Assembly (NCBI RefSeq): GCF_042242105.1
Contig: NC_092018.1
Location: forward strand, 28,080,167-28,144,166
Direction of reading: 5' to 3'
Source: Pempheris klunzingeri
Taxonomy: Eukaryota; Chordata; Actinopteri; Acropomatiformes; Pempheridae
DNA length: 64,000 bases
Positions 1 to 12,100 of this stretch are shown here, one piece after another. The translations under genes and the position numbers were made by a program. The notes beneath the pieces were generated by a model. That model ran no database searches. It saw only the letters and a program-made list of their open reading frames with translations, and was not told where the DNA came from. Each line of letters opens with the position of its first letter. Within the stretch, counting starts at the first letter, position 1.

Positions 1-241
1 CTGCGGGGTGATGGTGGTGATGAAATCTCAGCACAGACGCAGTGACGGCACTGCCAGCTCCCGGCTACAGGAACTTAACTTCTGACTCATGATCGCTGTT
101 ATCATCTCAAAGCGACATGTAATATGATATACGACTACGTTTACGCATGCTTTTACAGTCTACCTACCCTTCTGGTCACTGTCTAGATGTTCATCACTTT
201 GGGCTCATGTCCCGCACATTTTCACAGCACAGTTATGTTAC

Positions 242-3200
242 CTGGCTTCAATGACTTGACACCGCAGGCTGATCTTCTCTGTATCTTTCAGCAGCTCCAT
301 GCTCAGGTGGATCTCTCCCTGGACCTCTTCATCGGGGTCGACCCTCGTCAGGTTCACCCAGCTATCCAGTCCTGACCGTACCACACAGAGGGATAGCGTT
401 CGTTAAAGACTTAGAGCTGGATCAAGTACTTAGTTAATCAACAGAAAAATAATCAACAACTGTTTTCAGTTCTTAGTTGCATCTCTTCTTTGTCCAACTC
501 ATTAGAAAAGTATTGATGGGGGGAAAACTGGCAATTTAGTGGCATCATGTTGGGCTTTAAGACGTTGTCTAGGGCACCCTTTACTTCTTTCTGACACCAT
601 GTGTCTAATTAAATAACTAATTGATAATCTTCATGTATGTGAGTAACTACATATCTTGATAGTCGGGCATGAAATTATGTGTCAAATTCAACGCGTTCTG
701 TTTTATTTTTTCAGAAATACCAGACATAAGCATGGGCACGATGTCAGGGCCAGATTCCTGTGAGGGAGTAACTGACTCAGTACCACCCTGTGGCAATGAA
801 TCACACGAGCGAAGGCCGTGCCAGGTGGCTACTCAAGAGAGAGGCATCAGTATGCAGCAAAACATAAGCAAGTAACACTGAGCGGTTAATATCAAACTAC
901 ACCATCGTCACAACATATTCTAAAGGCCGTATGTCTGGCCAAGACTGTGTAGAAAGTGCTTGAATGAGAGAGCTAGATGTAAATGGTTGGAGGGTATTTG
1001 AAATCCTTTCACAGCACTGTGGGCCTTCCACACTAAAAGATGTTTTATAAGGCACAATAAAAAAAAAAGTTTATGCAGACGAGCGCCAGGAGAGCCATCG
1101 CAATAACAGATTCAACACTGTGAATGCTAATGTCGTTGCCGTAAATGTAAGCAAATCTAATTAAATGTGTGTGAGAGAACGCCGAGGAGCATTCCCAGTC
1201 TCTATCTAAAAACAGCACGTCTCTTAATTCACTCAGACCTTTGACTCGGTCATGGGACCGCCGTGTGTGTTTAACCTTCGGTCGTGCACCCATCCTGTTA
1301 CAGAGTGGTGTAGTCATACCTTTAGCTGCAGATCCAATGGCATCTTTAGTCAGAGTTATTTTCCCAATAACATCATCGTGGCTGTGGATGAGGACAAAAG
1401 AAGAGGTTATCAGACAGAGAAGCGATTGGAAATGCAATCACAGTTGTTTGATCTAGCTGGAGTTAACTGGGGCTGAACTGGAAGGCAGATTGATTTGAGC
1501 AGTGGTCACGAGAAATGGAGGAAAAACAACCTTTAATCACTCAGTCTGGGCGACCATCTGACTGACCATGTTTGTTTATTCAAAGCTTGACGTTTTTCTT
1601 CCCAAAACCTTTAAACTGTTCACGAGGTTTTAACCAAAATACATGGAGTCCCGAGCCGAGTTAAGCAAACACTCATGGCTTTAGAGGACCACAAACCAAC
1701 TGCCAGGCTCCAGTAATATGGACTCATTTTGAGGCGGCTTTGGAAGTCGGCGTTACCCGATCGTGTCTTCGTCCATCACATGAAAGGAGAGTGAATGGAA
1801 GCCCATCGGGAGGTGCAGTGTGTACTCTTCGCCCCAGAAAGGATTAAGGTTCTTCCACACTGTGGCAGTCCTGGAGAGAGAACAAACGCAGATCACATGA
1901 ATACAGGCAACGATAGAAACCATTAGAGTGACTGCAGGAGTCAGAAATCAGTGTAACATGTGGCAGCAGTATAAGCCCTCACAGACTGAGACAGATTGTA
2001 GGCTTTTCTAGTATGATGCAGAAAATACTACGGTTTGGAATCCATGCAGGGCATCACAAGACAATTATGGCATAAGAAAGAGGACAAAACAAACTGCTTC
2101 ACAAAACTACATTATTTTTTGTCACTTGTATCTAAATTGTGCTTTGAGATGGGTCAGAGACAATCACGGCTCAAGTTAAGTAAGCTTTCTGGATGTATCA
2201 TGGCATAAGGGCTCTTAAGGGTTCTGCTGAAAGGACGAGCAGGGCTGTGTACAATGTCTGGTCAGAGTCGTAGCTTTAGTCTTTGATCAGCAGTTCCTGA
2301 TTTTAATCTTTATTATTTTGCCAATTTTAGAGAGATTTAGAGATTCTTGTACAGCTGATGAGTTTAAAAAACATCTAAATAAATACATGAAAAACAGGGT
2401 TACATTCCTTAAAGAAAGGTATGTTTGGGTATCAGTGCCAATCATATATCATATTGTCAACAGGATCAAAACATTTCCTGCCACAGGGACAATTTTAGCG
2501 TCAGTTACGATAAACCCTTTTGTTTTGTAAGAGTCTACTGTACCCATTGTTTCCCACCACAATCTACCAGACACATCATCCATGAACATCACACTCGAGG
2601 AGTCAGTTGGCCAGTAACACCACAAGTACACGATAATTAGTATGAGTGTCTGCAGTGAATCACTGTGCCGTTTTCCCTCATGATGCCAGAGAGAACAATA
2701 GCCACTGAAGTCCCCTCCATGTTCTTGTTAGGGACCAAACAAACATTTTTTCACAGAAATCTGGCTTCCTGTCAAATAGCACAGCTTGACAGTAACATGC
2801 AGTAAAGCATAGCGGCTGGTGAAAATAACTTTGGAGCATTCGAATGCTACGACTACCAGGATGAAATCATCTGTACTTTTGCCCTCAAACACCTCTGAAC
2901 TAGAAGTGCACTCTGCTCCCAGCATTCTCCTTGCCTGCACCAGGAGCTCCCTGCAATAATTGATGCGCCCTCTCCATGGTTACCTGCGGGTGTTTTAAAG
3001 GCCAGACCAGTATCAGGTTCTCTGTGTTGGAGGGGCCACGCTGTGGGCACCAACCACAACGATCATACACACTCCACCCTGGTTTACATGTGCATGTAGC
3101 AGGAGCGCAGCCAGAAAACCAACCCAATGCAAATATCCCAACTGTGATGAAGGATATTCAAATGTGAGCATTATGCAGGTATGCATTTACCATCAGAGAG

Positions 3201-3634
3201 AACTCACCTGGCCACAACTTCATTGTCAACTTTCACAATGCAGTATGGATCACTGGTTCCGGAGCTTAAGATGACAAAAAAAAAAAAACAAGATGTAAGA
3301 GCATGAGACATTAAAGCACAGCCGTTTGCCTGGTTAGTTTAATTTTCCGTTATCTTTACTTGTGCTGGGGTTTGTGTGAGTAGACCTGACTGTCTCACCT
3401 CTAATTCCCACAACTAGTTTACAAACTTACCAGGAGCTGGCGTTCAAAATGTAACCTAAACTTTTTTTTCTTACCTTATTCGAGAAGCTGTTAAACAATG
3501 CTGAGGCTGCATGTGCTCTGAGAGCTAGGACCTGAGCACAGAAGCACGCACCATTCACAAATTACTTACACGTCTTTGGCCGGGAGGTTCCTGCCCTCGA
3601 CAATCCTAAAATAAAGAGATGTGTTTCTGGCCAT
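242..3634 (-). CDS. rasal1: RASAL1-type Ras GTPase-activating protein, 5' part (gene continues past the left edge)
   Basis: Five coding exons on the minus strand, phases all consistent: 3570-3634 (ATG at 3632-3634), 3208-3264, 1757-1870, 1320-1381 and 242-371. The start context gives MARNTSLYFRIVEGRNLPAK, which then runs through a complete first C2 domain with the Ca-binding-type segments SGTSDPYC and DEDTIGHDDVIGK, and enters a linker with VDPDEEVQGEIHL that leads to the second C2 domain. Proteins of this family (RASAL1, RASA4) bind membranes through tandem C2 domains in response to calcium and switch off Ras through a RasGAP domain followed by PH and Btk motifs; those later domains are outside the window. 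The segments VVARTATVW, TIGHDDVIGK and LDSWVNLTRVDP look closer to RASAL1 than to RASA4. The 3' end is missing only because the window ends: positions 1-17 read on the minus strand look like a splice acceptor at the very edge. Confidence 0.9.
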
Positions 3635-4445
3635 TTTCAGTCGAGTGAGATATTAATCCAGTTCCTCCTGTGTTCCCATGCGCGCTCTTATAAATAGTGC
3701 TCTTCCCCTCCGCGAGTGAGTTTTCTTCATTTCATGGCACCTTCGGCGCGTGACGGCGCACAGCCCACCAGTGGCGCGCCACCCAGGCGCGCATCCAGCA
3801 CAGTCACTTCAGCGGGGCGGACACGGTGCGTGGACACGGTGCGTGGACACGAGTGGACACAGTGTGGCCGTTTTTCACTGCTAGTCTCACACTATCTCTT
3901 TAAAGACACGGACCATTAAATACGTCGATTATCGAATAAACTTACTGCAGCACTAAATATTTGTTTTGCATTTTTTAATAATAATAATATGTAACAATAA
4001 TATGTAACACCCATGACTGTATGGTCATATGTGGTCACACCTGGTAACAAGAAGCGTCCCTTCCTCACACATAAAACAGGTGTGATCTCTACTTTGTTTT
4101 AAGGCTCCACCTAGCGGGCATGTTGAGCTGCTGCGCGCGCCATTACAGACAGGCATATTGACGGGCACCTACTTCGGGGTCCTCCTCGCCGAAGTGAACA
4201 GAAGCTAACAACAGAACAAAAATATAACGTGAAAACAAACGTTTTTTTCCTTGTTAAATTGGTTTTAAAAATTCCCACGTTTTGTTGCAGTCACGAACAT
4301 CATCAGATGAAGGTTGGTCTCCATTGGAAAGTCTAGTTGCTTTGTTTCTGAGGAGTTTTTACTGTAAAATAGTTAGGGTTAAATTAGCCCATGGCGCTAT
4401 CTTAGCTAGCCTCTTGTTGCTGTGCTCTTCTCTCCAGTGAGGGAG
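3635..4445. promoter_or_regulatory. Shared 5' region between rasal1 (minus) and dgcr6 (plus)
   Basis: The two start codons face away from each other across 811 bp. The stretch near rasal1 (about 3670-3860) is GC-rich and CpG-containing and holds a short tandem repeat built on a GTGCGTGGACACG-like unit at about 3825-3860. A TATA-like word (ctatttataag read on minus) lies at about 3688-3698. Nearer dgcr6 there are a GCTAAC word at about 4204 and GCTAGC at about 4405. The arrangement suggests a bidirectional promoter or two close promoters; the transcription starts are not visible in sequence alone. Confidence 0.5.
3825..3862. repeat. Short GC-rich tandem repeat upstream of rasal1
   Basis: Two exact copies of ACGGTGCGTGGAC occur in tandem, followed by a decayed third copy (ACGAGTGGAC). 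It sits in the CpG-rich promoter-side sequence of rasal1. Confidence 0.6.
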
Positions 4446-5555
4446 ATGGATGGTTATCCCGGAGTCACTGGCGGTGACTCTACTAAACAACAAGAAAGAC
4501 ACTACTACCTGTTATCTGAACTGCAGACCTTAGTCAAAGACCTACCGAGGTAATGTCACCTTACCTTCAGGGAAGACTTTTCTCACAGGATTCAGAGGAC
4601 TGTAAATGTACCAGTAAATGCCTCAGCTTCATCTGTGGGAGGTTTAAAACTGCATCTTGGTGATTATTGTCTTGTATTGTTGATTTCCACGTCTAGCTCC
4701 TTCCAGCAGCGCCTGTCTTATAACACGCTCAGTGACCTGGCTCAAGCACTCATAGATGGGACGGTCTATGAAATTGTGCAGGGGCTCCTGGATATTCAGC
4801 ACCTGACGGAGAAAAATCTGTACAACCAGAGGCAAAAGCTGCACTGTGAACACCAAGGTTAGTGCTCTCCTGAACCTGAACCTGAACCTGATCCTGGTAG
4901 CAGGCATTTGAGGAATTCCTGAAACACGCCCTCAGTGTGAGGTTCAAATTGAACATGTCAGTGTGATCCTCCCTTTCTGTGCAGCACTCAAACAAGATCT
5001 GGCACGAAAGCACAAAGACGCCCTGCAGTCATGCAAGTCTCACAACCTTGCGCTGCTCAAATCAAACCAACAAGCAGAACTAGAGGTAAAGCAGTGAAAT
5101 GTAAATACCTCACATGACTAAAAGGGTCGTGGGTTATTTCCATGTGCTTTTTGGTTTTCTAATAGCTGTGTGTTGTGTTGTCAGGCTTTGGAAAGTCGCG
5201 TGCGAGAGGAACAAAAAATGATGGATAAGAAGATAGTCGCAGAGATGGATCAAAAAGTGATTGACCAGCAGAACACGCTGGAGAAAGCAGGAGTCCCTGG
5301 GTTTTACATCACCACCAACCCTCAGGTTAACATTTACTGTCTAATCGCTCTAGTTAGACACCACACTAACGCCCACATGGTGTGGGAGCGTAGAAGACAT
5401 GAGATGCAGACAAACGTCCAGCAGATGGCAACATATGTCCTAACTAATTGCCCTTCAACTGCTGTGTGTTGTTTCAGGAGCTGACGATGCAGATGAACCT
5501 ACTGGAGTTGATCCTCAAGCTTCAACAGAAGGAGTCCCAATCTGGAATCCTTTGA
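4446..5555 (+). CDS. dgcr6: DGCR6 family coiled-coil protein
   Basis: Five exons join in frame: 4446-4549, 4697-4857, 4985-5085, 5185-5325 and 5478-5555, giving 194 aa, against about 220 aa in human DGCR6. The start [10 protein letters not shown] is followed by the family signatures [58 protein letters not shown], a charged coiled-coil region from about residue 85 to 155, and [20 protein letters not shown] near the C-terminus. The protein is short of the human form at the C-terminus, ending soon after [13 protein letters not shown]6 lies in the DiGeorge region of human 22q11; its biochemical role is poorly defined, with proposed effects on neural crest cells and on expression of neighbouring genes. 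Its neighbour here, slc7a4, is also a 22q11 gene, which supports orthology. The only ATG before the QQERHY segment in exon 1 is the chosen start. Confidence 0.95.
4871..4894 (+). repeat. CCTGAA hexamer repeat in dgcr6 intron 2
   Basis: Three perfect and one altered copy of a six-base CCTGAA unit lie 15 bp after the exon 2 donor. It looks like a small microsatellite, possibly polymorphic. Confidence 0.6.
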
Positions 5556-6217
5556 GAAAGAGGAGTGATTGTACCTAGTTTGGGGAGAAAAAGTGGCAAT
5601 GGCCACTGACGGCATATGCTCACACTCCAGTAACTGCAAGATTCAACATGTGGCATCGTTCTCTTTTATATTTCCAGTGTAGGAAATGTTTGTCACTTGT
5701 TGTTGTGAGTGAAATATTCACCATGGAAAAACTGCAGGAGCTGGTTCTTGAGTGGGCGCGTAAGACATTTCCAGTCCTGGAAGAGAACAGTAGCAGGTTG
5801 TAACAATATAGATTATTCTTACATGCCCTGTCACACGTTGTGAAATTAGAAAGTTGTCGTGTTCCTTTAAAGACACATCATTTAAGCGGAGTATTGAGAG
5901 GGCAGAATCTGCCTGGAATTAAATAGAGGGTGAATATGTTGCTTAAGGACACCTGCAGGGATGTGGTCTCTCCAGAAAGGCCTCATGAGGCCTTTGGAAA
6001 CCATTTGCGGGGAAAAGGACTGTTTTAATGTTGTGTGTGTGTGTGTGTGTGTACACAGAAACCCATCTCTGAGCAGCAGTAGTGTACTGATCTAAATTTT
6101 TTTTAATTTAAATTAGCGACTGGAAGCTTGAAAAAACAGGCCAAATACCACCAGCCTCGTGGTGTTAACGTCAAATGTGACGAGGTGTGATATGTGTCTC
6201 GCTCTGTTCAGAATAAA
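5556..6217 (+). other. dgcr6: dgcr6 3'UTR
   Basis: No open frame continues after the TGA. The first clear AATAAA in the plus sense is at 6212-6217, so the mature 3'UTR is probably about 0.67 kb. It carries a (GT)10 tract at 6032-6052. Confidence 0.55.
6212..6217 (+). terminator. Poly(A) signal for dgcr6
   Basis: A canonical AATAAA is followed by a T-rich stretch, as expected for cleavage and polyadenylation. Confidence 0.55.
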
Positions 6218-6833
6218 CTTTATTGTTTATTTATTTGAACAGTATTGTGAAACATTTCCTACATATTTTTCTCATATTTTTGCTACTGTTGTTTATAATG
6301 TTTATCTGTTGAGCTTGTTTTAGTCGCTGCAGAGGTAACGGCTTCACATTTACATTTATTCTGTTAAAATGCCAGTGTTGGCTCATGTTTACTCTTCCAC
6401 ATGAATGAACAGCAAAAACATTAACCCATTTAATGACCACAACTACCATGGGCAGGAGCATTAAATATTAGTATGTAATTTTCCATTACATGAATATCTC
6501 TTTTCACAACAAGAAGTTTATGTTCTCGTGATCAGATATGTGTTTATTTCATCCCTCCTGGACAATCATTTATCTGTTAGATCCATCTGTGCCGCAACAA
6601 GTTCTTTATCGGCACAACACTAATAGTGAAGCAGTCTTTGGCAATGAAATTCTTAATTCTCAGGCTCCCTCCAACTGTGCTCCTATAGATACAGATAGAC
6701 AAGTCTGTATAAAGAATAACTCAAGTGGAAGAAAATATATAGATATAGATATAAAAAAGTAGCAGCTAAAGGCAGCTGTAAGAATGATGGTAAGATGTGT
6801 AAACTTTAACAGCTTGTGCAGTAATGTGGTATC

Positions 6834-6851
6834 TATATATATATATATATA
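6834..6851. repeat. (AT)n microsatellite
   Basis: About nine AT units without interruption, flanked by further AT-rich sequence. Confidence 0.8.
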
Positions 6852-7284
6852 CTGATATATATACATAAGAACTGCTTAGAGACGCATGCATATAAATATA
6901 TATACAGTGGGATAAATATGTACTGCGGTGGGTAAACAGCTTATAAACAGTAAATAAATATGTATGCTGTGATGTGAGCAGGTAATAAACGTGGAGCCAG
7001 ATCTTCACATCATGTGGACCATTACAGGTCCAGAGTGCTCCCACTTGTCCTCTGGCCAGGTCCAACAGCAGGTCTCATACCACATCAATCTTCTTTACAC
7101 TCACTACAGAGAAAATGTGAGATTTTTATGGTGACCTATAAAAGCTCCATGGTCAGTCACCTGACTTAATTGTGAATTACAGTGCCCCCGAATCTCCAGT
7201 TGGCCTTTTGGGTCTCCTGGCAGGGTTTTAACTGCTCTCCCTTGGTGTAAAAACTAAAGGTGATCAAGCACGCCTGTGTTTTCT

Positions 7285-7360
7285 TATGGACACTGAAAAT
7301 AGTATTTTTACTCAAGTACTGTACTTAAGCAAATTTCTGATGTACATGTACTTTATTAAG
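7285..7360. repeat. Fragment of a dispersed fish repeat
   Basis: The words TTTTTACTCAAGTACTGTAC and TGTACTTTATTAAG match a dispersed repeat I remember as frequent in percomorph introns, built on ACTCAAGTACTGTACTTAAG-like words. Only a short, diverged piece is present. Family name not assigned. Confidence 0.5.
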
Positions 7361-7976
7361 CATATCTAATTAATGCTGTTTTATACGTCTGCTCAAGAAC
7401 AGAGAAAAACACGTTGTACTTCACCACATTTATTTAACTATATTAGTTACCTTGATTTCACATAGAAAACACATGACCTGTTTATTCACTATGATGGCTC
7501 CTTATAGATTAAAGGCCCTGATCAGACCTGGCCAGGTTGGAGTTGTGCAAAGATCTGCTGGGATTTAGTGAGGTCATCATGTACCACTAAGAAGGATAAA
7601 ACTGCCCCTCAGCAAAGTCGGCAAATATATATCTATTTTATCCTCTTGCAAATGTTAATAAGTTACAGAAATTGTTATTTTTTGCGCGAAGACAATAAGA
7701 AACTAATATATTATCTTTTGGCAACTTCATAAATTAACACTCTTAAAGGGGCCATTGTGCATGTGCTTTTATTTTGGGTGTTTCAGGTACATTTTGTCAG
7801 TTTTTACTTTCCTCTGCTTACTTAAGTTGTCTTAAATACTTGTATGATTCTGTGACATTTATATTCAGCGACCGCCTATATGTCTAGGAGACCCCCCTCT
7901 GGGACCACCGGCTCCAGATAATCTCCTGTAATACTCTCCTATGGGTGGGGCTCCGTGGAGAGCCCCCCCAGCAGGA

Positions 7977-8140
7977 GTATAAAGGTGACTGTGCCTTTAA
8001 GCAGCAGTCCAGGCGGTGCGTGTTGCTGCCTCTTCTTTTTTTTTTTTTTTTTTGTCCTGGGCGCACCTTCTGCTCCATCACCAGACGATGCACTCCGGCA
8101 ACTTCCAGCAGCACACATGAGAGACCCTGAGCTCCCCACG
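7977..8140 (+). promoter_or_regulatory. Candidate slc7a4 core promoter and non-coding first exon
   Basis: A TATA box (gtataaagg, 7977-7985) is followed about 155 bp later by a good splice donor, CCCCACG|gtaaag, at 8141. The next acceptor on this strand, tgtcttacag at 9071-9080, opens the exon with the slc7a4 start codon. This suggests a first exon from about 8005 to 8140 and a 0.94-kb intron. A run of about 19 T at 8036-8053 would lie inside this exon, which is unusual, so the true start may be further downstream. Confidence 0.4.
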
Positions 8141-9080
8141 GTAAAGCGATGCTTTGTGCCTTGGCTTCTGTCAAAATTGCCTGTTTCCTGTTTTGTGCGG
8201 ATTCCCTAACCACACCTGCCTCCACAATTAAGAGTGCGTTGTGGCTCTGCGTATCCAGCGCATCCAGGAGAGAGGAGGAAGTCCGGGGATCCTCTCTGTG
8301 CGTCCGTTTCCATTTTGTTTTAAATTATTCATTTGGCATTAAAACGACATTAATGTGTTCGTCGTCTATCCCCGTGTGGTCGTGGAAATCCGCAGGAGAA
8401 GAATATGCAGAGTGACCGAGCGGCGCGCTTCATGGTTTTATTTCTACAGGGAAATAAAGCGTTACGTAATTCTAACGGAGGCATCCTGTTGTCGCCGTGC
8501 GCTTATCGAGGGCAGGCGTCGGATGTTGCACCGCACGGACCAGAACAATGAAAACTGCTTCTCGCTGATGAAAAGCTTGAACATGTTGTTGGCAGTCAAA
8601 CAGATAAAAAAAAATCTATCTTTATCTATCTTTGGTGTATCTGAAGCTTTTACTTTACACATCAGCGCATCGGATGCCTCTAAGATGACGTGGACTGGCC
8701 TCGTACTGCTGATGGGTGGCCGGTGCCACACTAAGGCCTCAATACAAAATCTAGATAAGACAGATAAAGTGCCAAACAGCCAGATTTAAAAGCCTTGTTG
8801 ATATGTGGGATTCATTTGGGATTTTTAAAAATATCTTTCATGTGATTGGCTGCAATAAATCTTGTTTTTACAACTACTCAGAGAGCAAAATATTACCACT
8901 GTACTGCTGCCACAATCAGAAGTGCAGCCGCTTTATTGGAGAATTTCTTCACACCATATCATAAGAAATAGACATGATTTCCTTAAATGTGCAGGCCAAG
9001 CTTGGAAGACAGTCAGATTGGTGTATATTGGTTCTCCACATCTGTGCGTCCCTGCTCTAATGTATATCTCTGTCTTACAG

Positions 9081-9162
9081 ATCGGCTTCATAGACGGCTG
9101 ATGGATCCAGTGTGACCGATAGAACACCACCCTGCCCAGCCGGCCCGTCTAACTCTGTAGCT
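9081..9162 (+). other. slc7a4: slc7a4 5' leader with a four-codon upstream ORF
   Basis: This is the part of the start-codon exon before the ATG at 9163. It contains a minimal upstream ORF, ATG GAT CCA GTG TGA (9101-9115), ending 47 bp before the main start. Short upstream ORFs can lower or tune translation of the main frame; here the effect is inference only. Confidence 0.45.
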
Positions 9163-12100
9163 ATGGCAGCTTGTCCGAGAGGCTGCAGCCCGGCGGTGCG
9201 CCTTTGTCAAAGACTGAACCGACTCAAGACGCTGGAGGAGGACATGATGGCCACATCACTGAAACGCTGCCTCTCCACCCTGGACCTGACTTTGTTGGGA
9301 GTTGGAGGCATGGTGGGCTCCGGCCTCTACGTCCTGACAGGAACGGTGGCCAAAGACATAGTTGGGCCTGCTATCGTCATATCCTTCCTTTTTGCAGGCG
9401 TGGCGTCTCTACTGGCCGCCTTTTGTTACGCAGAGTTTGGAGCACGCATTCCCAAAACGGGATCTGCCTATATGTTTACCTATGTCTCTGTGGGGGAGAT
9501 CTGGGCCTTTCTCATCGGCTGGAATGTGATTTTGGAGAACATGATCGGTGGCGCTGCTGTGGCACGTGCCTGGAGTGGCTACCTGGACTCCATTTTTAAC
9601 CACGCCATCCAGAACTTCACGGAGACACACATTATGCAGTGGAACGTGCCCTTCCTTGCCCATTACCCCGACGTCCTCGCAGCAGGGATTCTCATAGTAG
9701 CCTCGTTCTTCATTTCCTTTGGAGTTCAAGTGTCCTCTTACCTCAACCATATCTTCTCCACTATTAGTATGGTTGTCATCGCCTTCATCCTGGTCTTTGG
9801 CTTTATGCTGGCTGAACCGGCCAATTGGAGCCAGAAAGAAGGAGGTTTTGCACCTTTCGGGCTGTCGGGAATACTGGCGGGCTCAGCCACGTGCTTCTAC
9901 GCGTTTGTGGGCTTTGACGTGATCGCATCGTCAAGCGAGGAGGCAAAGAACCCGCAGAAAGCTGTCCCCATTGCCACTGCGATCGCCCTCGCTCTGGCAG
10001 CGACAGCTTACATCCTGGTCTCCACGGTGCTCACACTAATGGTTCCCTGGCACACACTAGACCCCAACTCAGCTCTGGCGGACGCCTTCTTCCGCCGTGG
10101 TTACAGCTGGGCTGGAGTTGTTGTGGCAGTAGGTTCCATCTGTGGTGAGTGTCACTCTTAACTTGAGAAGTACAATTAAATGATTTATATGGTGTGTATT
10201 GTGTTTAGCAGTAATACTGGCTGCACAGAGCTTTGTTTTGACTGTTCTGATAATGACTCTCTGTTCCCACTTCCAGCCATGAACACTGTGCTGCTCTGTA
10301 ATCTCTTCTCGCTCCCTCGGATCGTGTACGCCATGGCAGAGGATGGGCTGTTCTTCTCCATTTTTGCACGGGTCAATCCCATCACCAAAGTCCCAGTAAA
10401 TGCTATACTGGTGTTTGGGATCCTCATGGCCACCATGGCCCTCGTCTTTGACCTGGAGGCCTTGGTTCAGTTCCTGTCCATCGGCACCCTCCTGGCGTAC
10501 ACCTTTGTGGCAGCGAGCATCATCGTGCTGCGCTTCCAGCCTGTGAAAACCAGCAGCAAGGGAACGGCTTCCACGTCTCCAAACCCCAATCCGGAGCCGT
10601 CCCCGTCCCCGGCCCCCTCAGAGTCACAGACCATAACTGAGGACAGCGGAGAGCTGAAGCAGTACGAATCCTTCTCTGACAAACTCCAGCTGGTGGAGAG
10701 GCAGAGCACAGGGGAGCGGCGCGGCGTGGGGCAGCTGAAGGCCTGCTGGGAGCCGTATCTGGGCAGGCTGGTGGGGGACTGCGAGCCGGGCGAGGTTGTG
10801 GCCGTCTGCGTGCTGACCCTGATAGTGAGCTCAGTCTCCCTCTGCGCTGTGCTAGAATTTGGGACCAAACAGCTGCAGCTGCCACTCTGGAGCTTCACAA
10901 CGCTGCTGGTGATCTTCAGCTTAGCGTTTGTTCTCAGTCTGGCGCTCATATGGATTCACGAGCCACAAACCAACAGCAAAACATTCCAGGTGAGCTCCTT
11001 CATGGTTTTTACAACTGTTACACAACTCTGTGTGTCTAGACTACTGTCTTTCACTTCAAGTTTAGTCCTCGGTCTCATGACCCCTTTCACTGTTAAAACA
11101 GTTAATATGTGCTCAGCTACACAATTAATCTCAATTAAATGGATACATGTACTTGAAGCTAAATGTTATTATAATGAAAACTACATTAAGTGAGGTCGGA
11201 GTATGACTGATGTTTTACTGTTGTGTAGGTACCTTTGGTTCCACTGACTCCAGGGGCCAGTATCCTCATTAATGTGTTCCTCATGATGAAGCTCAGCGCT
11301 CTAACATGGATTCGATTCACCGTGTGGATCGTTGTAGGTGAGAAGGCACCTGATCTCTGCAAATGTATCTCTTCTGTTACAAGGTTTCTTAATCGTATTC
11401 TTGCAAAACCAAATAGTTGTTTTACTCAGTGGAAAAGGTGTTCAGATTAAAGTTTTATTGTACGGACTGGGTATACAGACACTGTCCTGCATGTTCTTAA
11501 GGTCATTGTGGCTCATTAGAGGCAGACTAATTCACAGTGCCTCAACATGAACGTTATCTCAGTAAGTAGTTTGAATACACTGTCATAAAACATCTACCGC
11601 CTGTTGCTGGTGAACTTAATGTACATAAGAGTTATGTCATCAGATTAAACATTTGTTGTAGACTGAGGAAACGGAGAAAGAGGATGTAGACGGTGGTGGT
11701 CAGGCAGCGTTAATGCCCTGTCAGTAAGGAGGGGGATCACTGGGGAACCATGATTAGCAGCATTAGCTTAAGGCTTCTCTGGGCCAGTAAACCATTTAAA
11801 CACTACTGTCAGACTGCAGCAAGTTAACAAGATGCACAGGCATGGAATGTTACACTTGACAGCGCCTTCAGCCAGCCTCTTTTCCTTTCCCTAGGGAAAG
11901 AAATGGCCACTTGCCTTCCATAATGGCCGTCTCAGAGCGAGGACTTAAAGCCAAGTGATCAGCACTAAACCAAAGAGTAAATATAAATTAATAAAAGTCA
12001 TTTTGTGGACTATGGTTAATAGGTTTTGACATACTGAGGGATTTTGAAATACCTTTTTAGCGAAGCCGCAGCATGGCAACGGGAAAATCTGGCAGCCATA

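Larger units (their letters stand above)
6218..7920. other. Intergenic, dgcr6 to slc7a4; no gene seen
   Basis: AT-rich sequence with an (AT)n tract at 6834-6851 and A/T runs around 6880-6960. Small open frames here are low-complexity translations of the AT repeats. A fragment of a fish dispersed repeat lies at 7285-7360 (listed separately). Nothing else is recognisable. Confidence 0.5.

Noticed and set aside
430-475. AATCAACAGAAAAATAATCA-like piece in rasal1 intron 5' of exon 5
   Set aside because: It resembles one end of the repeat family at 50325-50590 but is too short to call.
1045-1437. Long minus-strand open frame in rasal1
   Set aside because: Only 1320-1381 is coding; the rest is intron read-through on both sides, shown by splice sites and by family alignment.
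8355-8789. 144-codon open frame between dgcr6 and slc7a4
   Set aside because: No recognisable protein features, and it lies in the probable first intron of slc7a4.
9112-9162. Possible earlier start of slc7a4
   Set aside because: The frame is open but begins with GTG and has no ATG; the ATG at 9163 gives a normal SLC7A4 N-terminus.
10467-10949. 160-codon open frame on the minus strand
   Set aside because: Antisense shadow of slc7a4 exon 2.
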